A stretch of DNA of 64,000 nucleotides from positions 992,001 through 1,056,000 of the forward strand of contig NZ_LKHV02000001.1 of NCBI RefSeq assembly GCF_001431315.2. The letters are read 5' to 3'. Below the pieces are notes generated by a model, which worked only from the letters and a program-made list of their open reading frames with translations, did not search any database and was not told the DNA's origin. The translations under genes and the position numbers were made by a program. Below are positions 27,584-40,100 of the stretch, piece by piece. The first letter of the stretch is position 1, and every line of letters begins with the position of its first letter. This stretch comes from Candidatus Berkiella cookevillensis (GTDB lineage Bacteria > Pseudomonadota > Gammaproteobacteria > Berkiellales > Berkiellaceae).

Positions 27584-28735
27584 TTGCACAAGTTAACCAA
27601 CATAACATTGGCATTTGGCATGCTTTTGTTTTCTTTTGTAGCCTTTGCTGACACTAAGTCGGACGATGCTGTTTCCAAGGTTATTCCTGGTTTAGAAAAG
27701 AATATTGCTCAGATTATAAAGGCTAATAATATCCCAGGTGTTGCTGTAGCCATTGTATCTCGTGACAAAGTACTGTATCTCAAAACCTTTGGTGTTAAAA
27801 AAGTAGGTTCTAAAGATAAAATAACGCCCAATACGCTTTTCCAGATTGGCTCGCTTTCTAAGCCTGTTCATGCAACACTTCTTGGCGTTTTACAAGCACA
27901 AGGTAAACTTTCATTGCAAGATCCTGTGAGTCGATTTGTGCCCAATTTCAAAGTGCGTAATACGCGTGAGCCAGTCAAAATTTATCATTTAATGAGCCAT
28001 AGTACGGGTGTACCTAATTATGGATTTAATGAGCGTATTGAAGCATTTGCGCCACGCGAAACAATTATTGACAGATTGCAAAAGGTTCCTGTTGTTGCTC
28101 AGCCAGGCCAGAAGTTTGCTTATAACAATGCCATGTTTGGCTTGGTTGGTGATGTGGCTTCTAAGGCTGTAGGCAAGCCTTTGGAAAAAGTGATTAAGCA
28201 AGAATTGTTTACGCCACTTGGTATGAGTCATGCAAGTGTTGGCTATCAGTCTATGATGCAAGATTCTGATAGAGCATATCCACATGTCCCCAATGGCCGT
28301 GGTAAGTATGTTCTTGTGCCAAAATACTCTAAAAGTTATTATGCTTTTCCTGCTGCAGGTGGGGTTAATGCTTCTGTGAAAGACATGATTCCATTTTTGC
28401 AGTTATATTTAGGAAAACCATCGCCTATCATTTCAAAATCAGGTCTTGAGAAGTTAACCACTCCCGTTGTCAAAAATCCAAATGCAGTACTTGCTTGGCA
28501 AGCCGTAAAAGGGCGTATTACTAATAGTTCTTACGGTTTGGGCTGGCATTCAATGAATTATTCAAATAAAAAGGTTATCTATCATTCAGGCCATCTAAAG
28601 GGTTTTAGGAATTTTATGGGCTATGTGAAAGATGATGTGGGTATCATTGTTCTAACAAATGCAGAAGAGAAGTTTGCATCAAAAATAGCGTTAAATTTCT
28701 TTGAATCTTATGTGAAGGCACGTGCTAAAAATTAG
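27584..28735 (+). CDS. Serine beta-lactamase-fold hydrolase (class C / AmpH-like)
   Basis: A 383-residue exported enzyme. The Sec signal MHKLTNITLAFGMLLFSFVA ends near FADT. The three catalytic motifs of class C beta-lactamases and DD-peptidases are present: SLSK (S90, K93), YNN at about residue 179, and HSG near residue 329. The TTG start is supported by TGAGGAA seven bases upstream; no ATG fits. It could be a beta-lactamase, a penicillin-binding esterase or a peptidoglycan peptidase; sequence alone does not separate these. Its TAG stop is the first codon of an F2 repeat. Confidence 0.85.
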   Translation: MHKLTNITLAFGMLLFSFVAFADTKSDDAVSKVIPGLEKNIAQIIKANNIPGVAVAIVSRDKVLYLKTFGVKKVGSKDKITPNTLFQIGSLSKPVHATLLGVLQAQGKLSLQDPVSRFVPNFKVRNTREPVKIYHLMSHSTGVPNYGFNERIEAFAPRETIIDRLQKVPVVAQPGQKFAYNNAMFGLVGDVASKAVGKPLEKVIKQELFTPLGMSHASVGYQSMMQDSDRAYPHVPNGRGKYVLVPKYSKSYYAFPAAGGVNASVKDMIPFLQLYLGKPSPIISKSGLEKLTTPVVKNPNAVLAWQAVKGRITNSSYGLGWHSMNYSNKKVIYHSGHLKGFRNFMGYVKDDVGIIVLTNAEEKFASKIALNFFESYVKARAKN

Positions 28736-28870
28736 AAGTGGCCTCAAAAATGCCATTTTTCGTTGATTCTTCGTTGCAGATCCTTTTGTGCTGCTTATTG
28801 ACATCTGTGTAAACTGCGTTGCTCAAAGAATCTGTGTCTTGGCTGAACGAAAAATCATTTGCTACGTGAA
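28733..28870 (+). repeat. Dispersed repeat, family F2 (copy 2)
   Basis: Starts at TAGAAGTGGCCTCAAAAATG, whose TAG is the stop codon of the preceding gene. Related to the copy at 11022 up to about 28815. The longer unit is itself palindromic: TTTTTCGTTGATTCTT (28756-28771) pairs with later AAGAATC and AACGAAAAA blocks near 28827-28854. Non-coding. Confidence 0.6.
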
Positions 28871-28874
28871 TCAG

Positions 28875-28938
28875 TGTAGGGGCCGGTCTCTGTGCCGGCC
28901 CGTCAAATTCAGGGCGGACACAGCGGTCCGCCCCTACA
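28875..28938. repeat. 64-bp REP/MITE-like element with terminal inverted repeats
   Basis: Perfect 9-bp terminal repeats, TGTAGGGGC (28875-28883) and GCCCCTACA (28930-28938), enclose two GC-rich hairpins: a GGCCGG/CCGGCC stem-loop and GGGCGGAC-acagcg-GTCCGCCC. It is strikingly GC-rich against the AT-rich surroundings and has the form of a mobile palindromic unit of the REP class. Confidence 0.75.
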
Positions 28939-29059
28939 TAATCCATCCCATCCATTTTTTGTAAAAACGCATTACTGAGCTTAAATAAAATATTTGCATC
29001 TCATAAACTATTTTAGGAGATGCGTTGCTCATCAGGAGTTCTATTAAAAATGCACTATT

Positions 29060-29767
29060 TCACACATAGGGATTCACATTGCCTTGAATTTTTTGAATAG
29101 CAGTATTTTTCTTCTTTTCCCAGGGACTAGGAGGATATTGGTAGTGCCAGCTTTTAAACAATTCTATTTTGCTTTGGCTCAATGGGATTGAATAGGTATC
29201 GTACATATAAAGGTAAATGCGAGCAACTTCGCCTTTGAGCGCATCTTCGGGTTCTAATACTTTTGTTTTTGCATGAAGATAAAAAGCGCAATCTTGTCTT
29301 TTCTCTCCAGATGACTGCGTAATCGCGTCAAATGATAATGTGGCTCTTAATTTTACAATCTGTTTTGACGCAGGTAAGCGGTTATGTAGATCATATAACA
29401 TAATTTTATAAAGCGCATCTGATTGCTTGCAACATAATAATCCTTTAAAACGCTGCCCATTTTTATTCATGCATATTTTATTATCGAAGCAAGGGCGCGT
29501 TGCCGCTATCTCTTTTTTTGTTACAAGTGGCATCCATTGGATTTTCTGTTCTGCAGTGGTTGAATGAATCGGGAAAGTTTGCAATAAACCCTCTTTATTG
29601 AATGATTCATTACAAAAAGTGGTATAAGGATTCTGTATGTATACCTTAAGCAGTGTTTGATGAAGATCTTTTTCATTCTGAAGCGGATGTGGCGGTATTT
29701 GTGCCAAAACAGCATTGCCCATCAAGACAGCAAAAATGAAAAGCAAACTACTTATGAAATACCGCAT
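29060..29767 (-). CDS. Endonuclease I-like exported protein, catalytic motif degenerate
   Basis: A 235-residue protein with a Sec signal (MRYFISSLLFIFAVLMGNAV). It aligns end to end with EndA-type endonuclease I: cysteine-rich TTFCNES region, YDLHNRLP (family DMHNLxP), GEVARIYLYMYDTYSIPLS and the ending KIQGNVNPYV. The beta-beta-alpha-metal active-site motif WEHVVP of EndA is here WMPLVT, so the catalytic Glu-His pair is missing although the HN pair is kept. Secreted nuclease activity is doubtful. It lies 21 bp after a thiol protein gene, which could assist disulfide formation. Confidence 0.8.
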   Translation of the reverse strand: MRYFISSLLFIFAVLMGNAVLAQIPPHPLQNEKDLHQTLLKVYIQNPYTTFCNESFNKEGLLQTFPIHSTTAEQKIQWMPLVTKKEIAATRPCFDNKICMNKNGQRFKGLLCCKQSDALYKIMLYDLHNRLPASKQIVKLRATLSFDAITQSSGEKRQDCAFYLHAKTKVLEPEDALKGEVARIYLYMYDTYSIPLSQSKIELFKSWHYQYPPSPWEKKKNTAIQKIQGNVNPYV

Positions 29768-29788
29768 CTGAAAACTTATAACGGGAAT

Positions 29789-30169
29789 TTAGGAGACTGC
29801 TCCTGAGCAATTTTCTAATACTGCATGTTGGCAGAGTACTTTTGTCAATTGAACAGCGTTAAATCCGTCCATTCGATATTCTCCCACCGTAATAATGGGT
29901 ATACCTTGCGCATGTAATGCATCAAATTTTTCTTGTCCGTTGGGTGTATCAATGTCGTAAAGAGTATAAGTTACTTGTAATTGATCTAGGTATTCTTTAG
30001 CTTTGCGACAGTGAGAGCACCAAGAAGCAACGTAAATAGAAACTTCGTTATTATCTCGCGTCGTTTTTTCGATATTTGCGGTTGCCGCAGAAGCAGGTGA
30101 TAAGAATGATAGAGTTAGTATAATAGATAAAAATATTGGGGAAAACACACCACAAAAGATTTTTGACAT
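29789..30169 (-). CDS. Exported thioredoxin/glutaredoxin-like protein (CxxC)
   Basis: A 126-residue protein. Signal peptide MSKIFCGVFSPIFLSIILTL ends near PASAAT. The mature part is a glutaredoxin fold: SIYVASWCSHCRKAKEYLDQ gives the CSHC redox pair, and GIPIITVGEYRMDGF the cis-proline loop. The ATG at 30169 is preferred because the signal peptide begins there; an upstream in-frame ATG at 30196 adds nine residues. Probably a periplasmic thiol-disulfide protein co-transcribed with the cysteine-containing endonuclease-like gene downstream. Confidence 0.82.
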   Translation of the reverse strand: MSKIFCGVFSPIFLSIILTLSFLSPASAATANIEKTTRDNNEVSIYVASWCSHCRKAKEYLDQLQVTYTLYDIDTPNGQEKFDALHAQGIPIITVGEYRMDGFNAVQLTKVLCQHAVLENCSGAVS

Positions 30170-30382
30170 AAGTATCTCAACTTCTAGTTTTAACAATCTG
30201 CAGGTTCCTTTGTACCTGGTTGCTTAAAAAAAAACAACATATACTCGAGTTATTTCAATGAGCATAAGTCATGGATCGGTTTTGGATAGATGGCTGACAA
30301 CCAATAATAATAGTTATTCAACTTTTTTGTTAAGCATCTCTTGTGATTCTTTATTGGCTCTATTTCAATCTATAAGGTAATT

Positions 30383-31084
30383 ATGTTAGTTAATAAATAT
30401 TTTAAATTATTTGGACTACTCATATGTTTGTTTAGTGTGAGTGCTGTTTCTCATGCCTCAGGTCCAATCATGCATGCCTATCTTGGTATAAAATGGTTAG
30501 AAAAATATGGTATTGAATATACACCCTTACAAAAAAGAGATTTTATCTTGGGTACTTTATTTCCAGATATTAGATATTTGGGCACCATTTCAAGAAGCAA
30601 AACACATATAAAAACGGATAGTTTACAAGAGGTAAAAGCTGGCAAAACTCCCTTTGAACAAGGTATGCGTTTTCATAATTATGTCGATGTTACACGTGCA
30701 CGCTTTTTAAGTAGGCACGCTATTAATCAAGAAATACAGAAATTGCCAGCTAAACACCGCGGTACTTTTGTTAAATTAATTGAAGATCAAATTGCTTTTT
30801 CAAAAGCAGATTGGGAAAGTGTAAAAGCGTATTTGGCAGAAATAATTAAAGAAGAAGAAGCATATGTAGATAGGTCAACCATCACGAAATGGCATATGGG
30901 GCTTAGTTTTTATTTTAGTGCTGCACCCAGTACACTCTTAAGTCAAATATCTATTTTTAACCAAAATATATTAACTATCGAAGCATCTACAATTAATTTG
31001 TGGAGTGAAACGCTTAAAGAATATAGTGAAAATAAAAATTTTCAACAGTACGTTGATGCTTTGATTAATAATTTTCAGTTATAA
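30383..31084 (+). CDS. Exported protein resembling zinc-dependent phospholipase C
   Basis: A 233-residue protein. Signal peptide about residues 1-26 ending SHASG. The mature start GPIMHAYLGIKWLEKYGI, followed by FILGTLFPDIRYLG with TH soon after and RFHNYVDVTRARFLS, has the spaced histidine/aspartate layout (GPxxH, FPDIxYxG, TH, FHNYVD) of the zinc-dependent phospholipase C superfamily. If active it would hydrolyse phospholipids outside the inner membrane. Assignment is by motif spacing only. Confidence 0.6.
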   Translation: MLVNKYFKLFGLLICLFSVSAVSHASGPIMHAYLGIKWLEKYGIEYTPLQKRDFILGTLFPDIRYLGTISRSKTHIKTDSLQEVKAGKTPFEQGMRFHNYVDVTRARFLSRHAINQEIQKLPAKHRGTFVKLIEDQIAFSKADWESVKAYLAEIIKEEEAYVDRSTITKWHMGLSFYFSAAPSTLLSQISIFNQNILTIEASTINLWSETLKEYSENKNFQQYVDALINNFQL

Positions 31085-31121
31085 AAAAATGGGCAGAATA
31101 ATAAATCAATCTTCTGCCCAT
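31083..31121 (-). terminator. Rho-independent terminator of the giant adhesin gene
   Basis: Read on the minus strand, ATGGGCAGAA (31121-31112) pairs perfectly with TTCTGCCCAT (31098-31089) over a 13-base loop and is followed by a run of T ending at 31083. A second perfect stem, CAGTAGGA/TCCTACTG with a 5-base loop, lies at 31137-31157 between this hairpin and the stop codon. Confidence 0.85.
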
Positions 31122-31166
31122 ACGCTGCTTGAAATTCAGTAGGAAGATATCCTACTGAGTCAAGCA

Positions 31167-34100
31167 CTAGGAAACTATATTCATTTCTAAAGTTATATTG
31201 TTCAAATGGTTTTCTAATGCTGCGACATCATGACCATTTACTACGCCAATACCTTCAAGAATGAGGGTTGTATTGTTAGATAAAGAGACTTCAACATTAT
31301 CACCATCCTGCGTAAAGCTACTCACAACATCAGCGAAAGAAGCGGTGCCATCGTGGTTGCTGTCTTCCACATTAATAAAGGTCAATCTGCTCATATTGAT
31401 ACCTAAATCTCGAACCACAATGACTTCAGGATTGTTTGTTTCACTCACATCAACAATAAATTCATCAATGCCATCCCCACCATTCATAATGATTGCTTGA
31501 GCATTTACTTTTGCAGTGGTTAGAACATCATCACCTGTTGTTCCCATAAGGTTAACCAATGAACCAGGATGGCTTAATACATTCACATCGAAATTGGCAG
31601 ATACGCTTTCTGCTGTATGTGTGTTTAACAAGGTATATTCAAAATGTTCCGTCTCATCGACACTATGTGCACCAACACTATATGAATACTCGCCTTGGTT
31701 ATTTATGGTTAATAATGCATCATGAGGTGTTTCTATTTCAATATTTGATCCATCTTTGGGTAAAGGAATATGAACGGTTTCTCCATCTTTATCTACATAT
31801 GCATCCAATGATAGTAAATTATGTTTAATAATAAACTGATCCGCATCGGCAGTATTAAACGATACTTCAGATATTACAGTAGCTTTGTGATCAAAAACAT
31901 CATTGAGCATTAAATTTCCCTGTATTTGACTATTAATTTCTACCCATTGTTGATCGTCATTTGCTTCTAATCCCGCATTAGTATCAACTTTTAAGGACAT
32001 TAATCCATTTGTGTCATTGTCAAAAATGGTTCCTGTGCCTGTAGAATCATCAATATCAACAACATCGCCACTTGCTTTATAAGCGCTGGTTAAGGTTATA
32101 AAGAAGTTTTCGGTTGATTCAGAAACGCTATCATCTACAACATTTAAGACCAGTGTTGCCATTGTTGATCCTTTCAAGATTGTCACAGAACCATTTGAGA
32201 TGTTATTTAAATAATCACTGGCGTTTTTGGCTGTATCGGGTGTCACTTGATAGTTGACAGTGATATTTTCATCTGCAGGATGAGAAAGTGTGACTAAGAA
32301 TTGAATGGTGGAATGTGTACCTTCCGTTGCGGATGCATCATTGACACTGACGAAAGGTGTTCCTTGCTCTGCTACATGTAAAATGAAGGTAGCGGTTGAT
32401 TTATCTCCGTCTTGATCTTTAATGGTATATTGGAATGAATCAATACCCATATCTATGGAGCCGTTTGCACCACTATAAGTGAAATTACCATTTGCAAGTA
32501 CAAGAAGCATGCCGCCTAGTGGTGTTTCTATTGCTTGATTAGGAATTGGGATGATGACGGTGCTACCGTCTCTTGTCGCGCCAGCCAATTCTGGATGTTG
32601 ATTCAAGTAAGTTTGGGCGGCTTGATTAGAGCCGAGTGTAAATTTAATTTCAACAACGGTTGCAGGGCCATCTGCACCTGCAGCATCATTGGTTAATAAA
32701 TTACCTTCTGTTTGGACAGGGTCAATTGTATCCAACAAGAGCTGTTGAAGATTGCTTAAGTTTGGTTTTACTTCAATGACTGCTGGAGAATCTGTAGGAT
32801 TTGCTAATCCTTGCAAATGTTGGTTAACATTTTGTTGACTACCTGCTGGTGCGATATTCAAGATAATTGCGTCTACATTGTTTTGCTGAAGTAAATTTCT
32901 CCATGCGAGTTCTTCTTGAGCCGTTAATATCTTAGAAGAGGGGACAGGTTGACCATCTGATAACCAATATACTTTGTCAATAAAATGAGCCAAATTTGGA
33001 TCGTTTGCATCATTGACAATATCTTTTGAGGTTTGTTGAAGTGCTGCACGATAATTGGTATTGCCGTTTGCTGTTAATGCATTGATATATGCTTTTGCCG
33101 CTGCAATATTGTTAAATTCAGAAGAAATCCACACATCATCATTGTCTTGAGCATCGCTATCGCCGGCAAAAGTGACAATACTGATTCGGAGTTGCTCACT
33201 TGCTTGTGCATAACTATCTAATAAAGCGCCTTGGCTGGTTAAAGCTTCTTTTACAAGTGTTAAGCGTGATTTACCTGTACCACTGATTATTTGACCCATA
33301 CTACCTGAGATATCAATCGTAAAGGTTAGATTATAAGAAGGTAAGGGTGGCACTTCAAGAACAAAAGAGTCACTAACAGCCGTTGGGCCATCATCTCTAA
33401 ATTGGAATGTACCACCAATATTGGCAACTGCACTATCTGTGTCTCCATCACCATCCACGATGACGGCTGTCAAGGTGATGAGGTTGTCAGAAGAAAGTGT
33501 GGCAGGTGAACTTGCTTCATCATGATCGTTAGGATTGCTGTGCATGACTGCGCGGCTTTGATTAAGAGTAACAAGTCCTGAATTTGCATCAACAGAAACT
33601 TTGAAAACCTCTAAATGGCTCGTTGCAGTTCTGCCTATCACTTCATTGTTAACAACAAATAGGTTAATGGCTTCTTTTGATTGGGAATCAACAAGACCAC
33701 TATTCGCTCCATTTGCACTTATGCCGAGTGAGTAGGTAATTGCATTTGGATCTTGTATACCATTATTATCACTGTCTTTAGCGCCATCAGCTCCGAATAT
33801 GCCGGTGAAGAGATTAGCAAAAGACGCACTTGCATCAACTGCAAAATTTGACTCATCAACCATCAGTATAGGCGCATCTATTTGATTTCTATCAATATTG
33901 GGTATGTCATCTACAATACGAATAGATAATATATTATTCGCAGTATCTCCATCAGTATCGCTAACGGTGATATTTAAATCTTCAAATAAATGGTTTTCAC
34001 CATTACCTGCTGGATGATTTTCGTTATCATTCAGTGTATAGCTGTAAGTGACTTCACCTGTGGTATTGTTAAAAGAAATCGCATTAAAGGTGTTGCCGAA

Positions 34101-37100
34101 TGGGGTTGTGAAGCTGATTGGAGAGAACACACCGTTTGTGATGATGGCGTGGCCACCAATAGAAAGTGTATTAATTCCATCTTGTGCTGTTATTGTGAAT
34201 GAACCTTGAGCAACGTTTGATTCCTTGACTGGATCTGAACCCGCAGATTCACCTACGCCACGACTTGCTAAGAGATCATCTTCATCAACAGAAACATCGC
34301 CACCTTCTGATTTTGGTGTTAAATTTGAAATGGTTACATTACTATCGATGTCGAAATGGAGTACTGCAGAAGAAGTATCACCATCTTTGTCTTTCACTGT
34401 GTAATGTAAAACATCGTCTGCACCAGAATTTTCATTATGATTGCTTATGTAGGTAAAGCTTCCATCACTGTTCATATGAAGTACATTACCAATGGGGGTT
34501 GTAATGCTTTGATTGGGTACGGGTATGGTGACAATATTTCCATTTACGGTTGCGCCTGCTAGTTCAGGATGCGCATTAATATAGCTGTTAGCCGCTTGTG
34601 GACTTGCAAGTTCAAAATAGATATTAATGACTTGTAAGCCGCCATCAGCACCACTGAGGTCGTTTGTTAAAACATTTCCTGTTGTTTCTACTTGGTTAAT
34701 CGTACCAATGAGGAGTTCTTGTAAATTACTCAGGTTGGCAGCCACTGTGATAACGGTGCCTGGTTGATCGTCATCCAAATCTTTAAGATGCTCATCAATA
34801 TCGGATTGATTAATTGATCCAATATTTAAAATATAAGCTTCAACATCATGTTGATCTAATAAATTTCTCCACGCAAGCTCTTCTGCATCAGTTAAGCGAT
34901 TGTCTATACCTTGAGTGCCAGCGGGTTCAGGTTTACCATCAGAGATAAAATACAGTCTGTCTATAAAATGATCTAAGTTTGGATTTTGGCTATCTTGAAT
35001 AATATCTGCGCTGGCAGCTTGAGTCGCTGCTCGATAGTTTGTCCAACCATTAGCAGAAAGGGAATCAATATAATCTTTTGCGGCTTGAACACTATTGAAC
35101 TCTATAGAAGTTGCTGCATCATCACTGTCTTGGCCATCTGCATCGCCACTAAAAGTAACAATTGTAATTTTAAGCGCGGCACTTGCATCTGCATAGCTAT
35201 CAAGTAATGCGCCATTATTGGTGAGAGATTCTTTTAAGATATCCAATCGTGTTTTTCCACCAGAATTTGGAATAACCGTATTCATACTGCCAGAAACATC
35301 TAAAACAAAAGTTAAGTTATAAGAAGGCAAGCCAGGATCGGCAACAAAATAAGAGTCATCATTCGCATGAGGGCCGTCATCTTTGAAGACAAAGGCTTGG
35401 CCAATATTTAGGGTAGCGCTATCAGAGGCAGAGTCACCGTCTTTATCTACAATCGTATCAGTGCGAGTCAACTGTATGGCATTTTGATTAGATAGAGTAA
35501 TACTGTCATCGTGGTTATTTACATCAGGATGTTTTAAGGCACGAATTTGATCTAAGGTAACGACACCGGAACCATTAACAGAAACAGAGAAGGCAACAGG
35601 CCCATTCACATTCCCGACACGGCCTTCAACCATACCGTTATTCATAAAGAGTAAAATATTTTGTCCGGTGGCCACATCGTCTAATCCACTGTCTACGCCA
35701 CTCACCGAAACAGAAAGGGCATAGCTGCTGGATTGTGAACCAGCACCATCCGCACCATAGTTACTACTGACGATAGTAAAATTATCTGCAAAATTAGCAG
35801 AGGCATTCACGCCTAAATTAGATTCATCCACAGTAAGAATATCAACCGCAACAGCTGCTAAAGCAATATCAATACGAGGACCATCGTCTTTGAAGACAAA
35901 GGCTTGGCCAATATTTAGGGTAGCGCTATCAGAAGCAGCATCGCCATCTTTATCTACGATGGTATCGGTGCGTGTCAATTGTACTAAGTTTGTATTTGCT
36001 AATGTTATAGCATCATCTGGATTGGCCGCATTTGGATGAGCCATAGCACGAATTTGGTCTAAAGTAACAATACCTGAGCCATTGACAGAGACTGAGAAAG
36101 CAACAGGCCCATTCACATTCCCGACACGGCCTTCAACTACACCATTGTTCATAAAGAGTAAAATATTTTGTCCGGTGGCCACATCGTCTAATCCACTGTC
36201 TACGCCACTCGCTGAAACAGAAAGGGCATAGCTGCTGGATTGTGAACCAGCGCCATCAGCCCCATAGTTACTACTGACGATAGTAAAATTATCTGCAAAA
36301 TTAGCAGAGGCATTCACCGCCAAATTAGACTCATCCACAGTAAGAATATCAACCGCAACAGCTGCTAAAGCAATATCAATACGAGAACCATCGTCTTTGA
36401 ATACAAAGGCTTGACCAATGTTTAGGGTTGCGCTGTCAGAAGCAGTATCGCCATCTTTATCTACGATGGTATCAGTGCGTGTCAATTGTACTAAATTTGT
36501 ATTTGCTAATGTTATAGCATCATCTGGATTGGCAGCATTTGGATGAGCCATGGCGCGAATTTGGTCTAAAGTAACAATACCTGAACCATTGACAGAGACT
36601 GAGAAAGCAACAGCGCCATTCACATTCCCAACGCGACCTTCAACCATACCATTGTTCATAAAGAGTAAAACATTTTGTCCGGTGGCCACATCATCTAAAC
36701 CACTGTCTACGCCACTCGCCGAAACAGAAAGGGCATAGCTGCTGGATTGTGAACCAGCGCCATCAGCGCCATAACTACTGCTGACAATACTGAAGTTATC
36801 TGCAAAATTAGCAGAGGCATTCACCGCCAAATTAGATTCATCCACGGTAAGAATATCAACCGCAACAGCAGCTAAACCAAGATCAATGTTGGGACCGTCA
36901 TCTTTGAAGAATAAAGCGTTGCCTATGTTTATTGTTGCGGCGCCATTTGTTGTATCGCCATCATTGTCAGTCATAGAGTCGGTACGCGTTAAACGTACTA
37001 AATTTGCATTTGTAAGTGTTACTGCATCATCTGGATTGGCAGCATTTGGATGATTTAAAGCACGAATTTGATCTAAGCTAACAATGCCTGAACCATCAAC

Positions 37101-40100
37101 AGAAACAGAGAAAGCAACGGGGCCATTCACATTTCCGACACGGCCTTCGACAACACCATTATTCATAAAGAGTAAAATGTTTTGTCCTGTAGCAACATCA
37201 TCTAAGCCACTGTCTACACCGCTTGCAGAAACAGAAAGGGTATAAGAGGTAGAAAAGCTAGCTAATCCATCAGCGCCTGGCTCAGCAACACTGCTAAAAT
37301 TGTCAGAGAAATTGGCGCTGGCATTGGTTGATAAATTACTCTCGTCGACAGTGAGAATATCCGCTGCTGCAATAGCGGTTACCGTTACACTGGGGACATC
37401 ATCTATAATACGAATAGATAATATGTTATTTGCTGTGTCTCCATCGATATCTTTCAATATCACAGTTAAATCTTCGAACAAATCATTTTCGCCATTGCCT
37501 GAAGGATGATTTTCGTTATCATTCAGCGTGTAGCTGTAAGTGACTTCGCCTGTAGCGCTGTTAAAATTCGTAACGCTGAAGGTGTTGCCGAAAGGGGTTG
37601 TGAAACTGGTTGGAGAAAACACACCGTTTGTGATGATAGCGTGGCCACCAATAGAAAGTATATCGATACCATCTGGTGCTAATATTGTAAATGAACCTTG
37701 AACGACATTCGATTCTTTCACTGGATCTGAACCTGCAGATTCACCTACACCACGGTTTGCTAAAAGATCATCTTCATCAACAGAAACATCACCACCTTCT
37801 GTTTTAGGGGTTAGATTTAAGATGGTTACATCACCATCAATATCAAAACGCAGCTCTGCAGAAGAGGTATCTCCATCTTTGTCTTTGACTGTGTAATGTA
37901 AAATATCATCTGCACCTGAGTTTTCATTATGATAACTTGTGTAAGTAAAGCTTCCATCACTGTTAATATGCAATACATTGCCAATGGGCGTTGTAATACT
38001 TTCATTGGGCACAGGTATGGTTACAATATTTCCATTTGCAGTTGCGCCTGCTAGTTCAGGATGTGCATTAATATAGTTATTCGCAGCTTGTGGGCTTGCA
38101 AGTTCAAAATAGATATTAATGACTTCCAATCCACCATCAGCACCACTGAGGTCATTTGTTAAAACATTTCCTGTTGTTTCTGTTTGGTTAATAGTGCCAA
38201 TCAGAAGTTCTTGTAAATTACTCAGGTTGGCAGCCACTGTAATAACGGTGCCTGGTTGATCGTCATCTAAGTCCTTGAGATGATTGTCAATATCTGATTG
38301 ATTAATTGAACCAATGTTTAAAATATAAGCTTCAACATTATTTTCATTTAATAAATTCCGCCAAGCAAGCTCTTCTGCATCAGTTAAGCGATTGTCTATA
38401 CCTTGAGTGCCCGCGGGTTCAGGTCTACCATCAGAGATGAAATACAGTCTGTCAACAAAATGATCCAAATTGGGATCTTGGCTATCTTGGATAATATCTG
38501 CGCTGGCAGCCTGAGTCGCTGCTCTATAATTTGTCCAGCCATTAGCAGAAAGTGCATCAATATAGTCTTTCGCAGCTTGAACACTACTGAACTCAATAGA
38601 GGTTGTCGCATCATCGCTATCTTGGCCATCTGTGTCGCCACTAAAAGTAACAATTGTAATTCTGAGCGCGGCACTTGCAGCGTCATAGCTGTCAAGCAAT
38701 GCATTCTGACCTGTGAGAGATTCTTTTAAGATATCTAATCTTGTTTTTCCACCAGAATTTGGAATAACCGTATTCATACTGCCAGAAACATCTAAAACAA
38801 AAGTTAGATTGTAAGATGGCTGTGTAGGTGGTTCAACAGAGTAATAATCATTGTTCGCATGAGGGCCATCGTCTTTGAAAACAAAGGCTTGACCAATGTT
38901 TAGCGTAGCACTGTCAGAGGCAGCGTCACCGTCTTTATCTATGATCGTATCAGTGCGGGTCAACTGTATGGCATTTTGATTAGATAGAGTAATACTGTCA
39001 TCGTGGTTATTTACATCAGGATGTTTTAAGGCACGAATTTGATCTAAGGTAACGACGCCAGAACCATCAACAGAAACAGAGAAGGCAACAGGACCATTCA
39101 CATTCCCGACACGGCCTTCAACCACACCGTTATTCATAAAGAGTAAAATATTTTGTCCGGTAGCCACATCATCTAAGCCACTATCTACGCCACTACCAGA
39201 AACAGAAAGGGCATAGCTGCTGGATTGTGAACCAGCGCCATCTGCACCATAATCACTAGTAACTATACTAAAATTATCAGAAAAATCAGCAGAAGCGTTT
39301 ACAGCCAAATTAGATTCATCCACTGTAAGGGTATCAACTGCAACAGCAGCTAAAGCAATATCAATACGAGGACCATCGTCTTTGAAGACAAAAGCTTGGC
39401 CAATATTCAGCGTAGCGCTGTCAGAAGCAGCATCGCCATCTTTATCTACGATGGTATCGGTGCGTGTCAATTGTACTAAATTTGTATTTGCTAATGTTAT
39501 AGCATCATCTGGATTGGCCGCATTTGGATGATTTAATGCGCGAACTTGATCTAAAGTAACGATACCGGAAGCATCAACGGAAACAGAGAAGGCAACGGGG
39601 CCATTCACGCCACCCACACGGCCTTCAACTACGCCGTTATTCATAAAGAGTAAAATATTTTGTCCGGTGGCCACATCGCTTAAGCCGCTGTCTACGCCAC
39701 TGGCAGTGATGGAAAGAGCATAGCTACTGGATTGTGAACCAGCACCATCAGCACCATAACTACTGCTGACAATACTAAAGTTATCTGCAAAATTAGCGGA
39801 GGCATTCACTGCCAAATTAGATTCATCTACAGTAAGAAGATCAAGCGGAACAGCTGCTAAACCGAGATCAATGCTAGGGCCATCGTCTTTAAATTTAAAA
39901 GCTTGACCAATATCAGCCACAGCACTTGCGGTATCACCATCAGCATCTGTTATGGTGGCAGTTAATTTAATTAAATCAGCTGCTGAAAGCATTGCAGGTG
40001 AGTCTGCTTCATCAGGATCATTAGGGTTGTCATGAACCACTGCACGAGATTGATCTAAAGTAACCACACCGCTATTTGCATCTACAGAGACTCTAAAGAC

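Noticed and set aside
28725-28955. 76-residue minus-strand open frame
   Set aside because: It runs across the F2 repeat and the 64-bp palindromic element; no ribosome-binding site and the composition is that of the repeats.
35330-39890. Regular direct repeats suggestive of a CRISPR array
   Set aside because: Units are about 507 bp, in frame, and encode adhesin domains; there are no short repeats with unique spacers and no cas genes.
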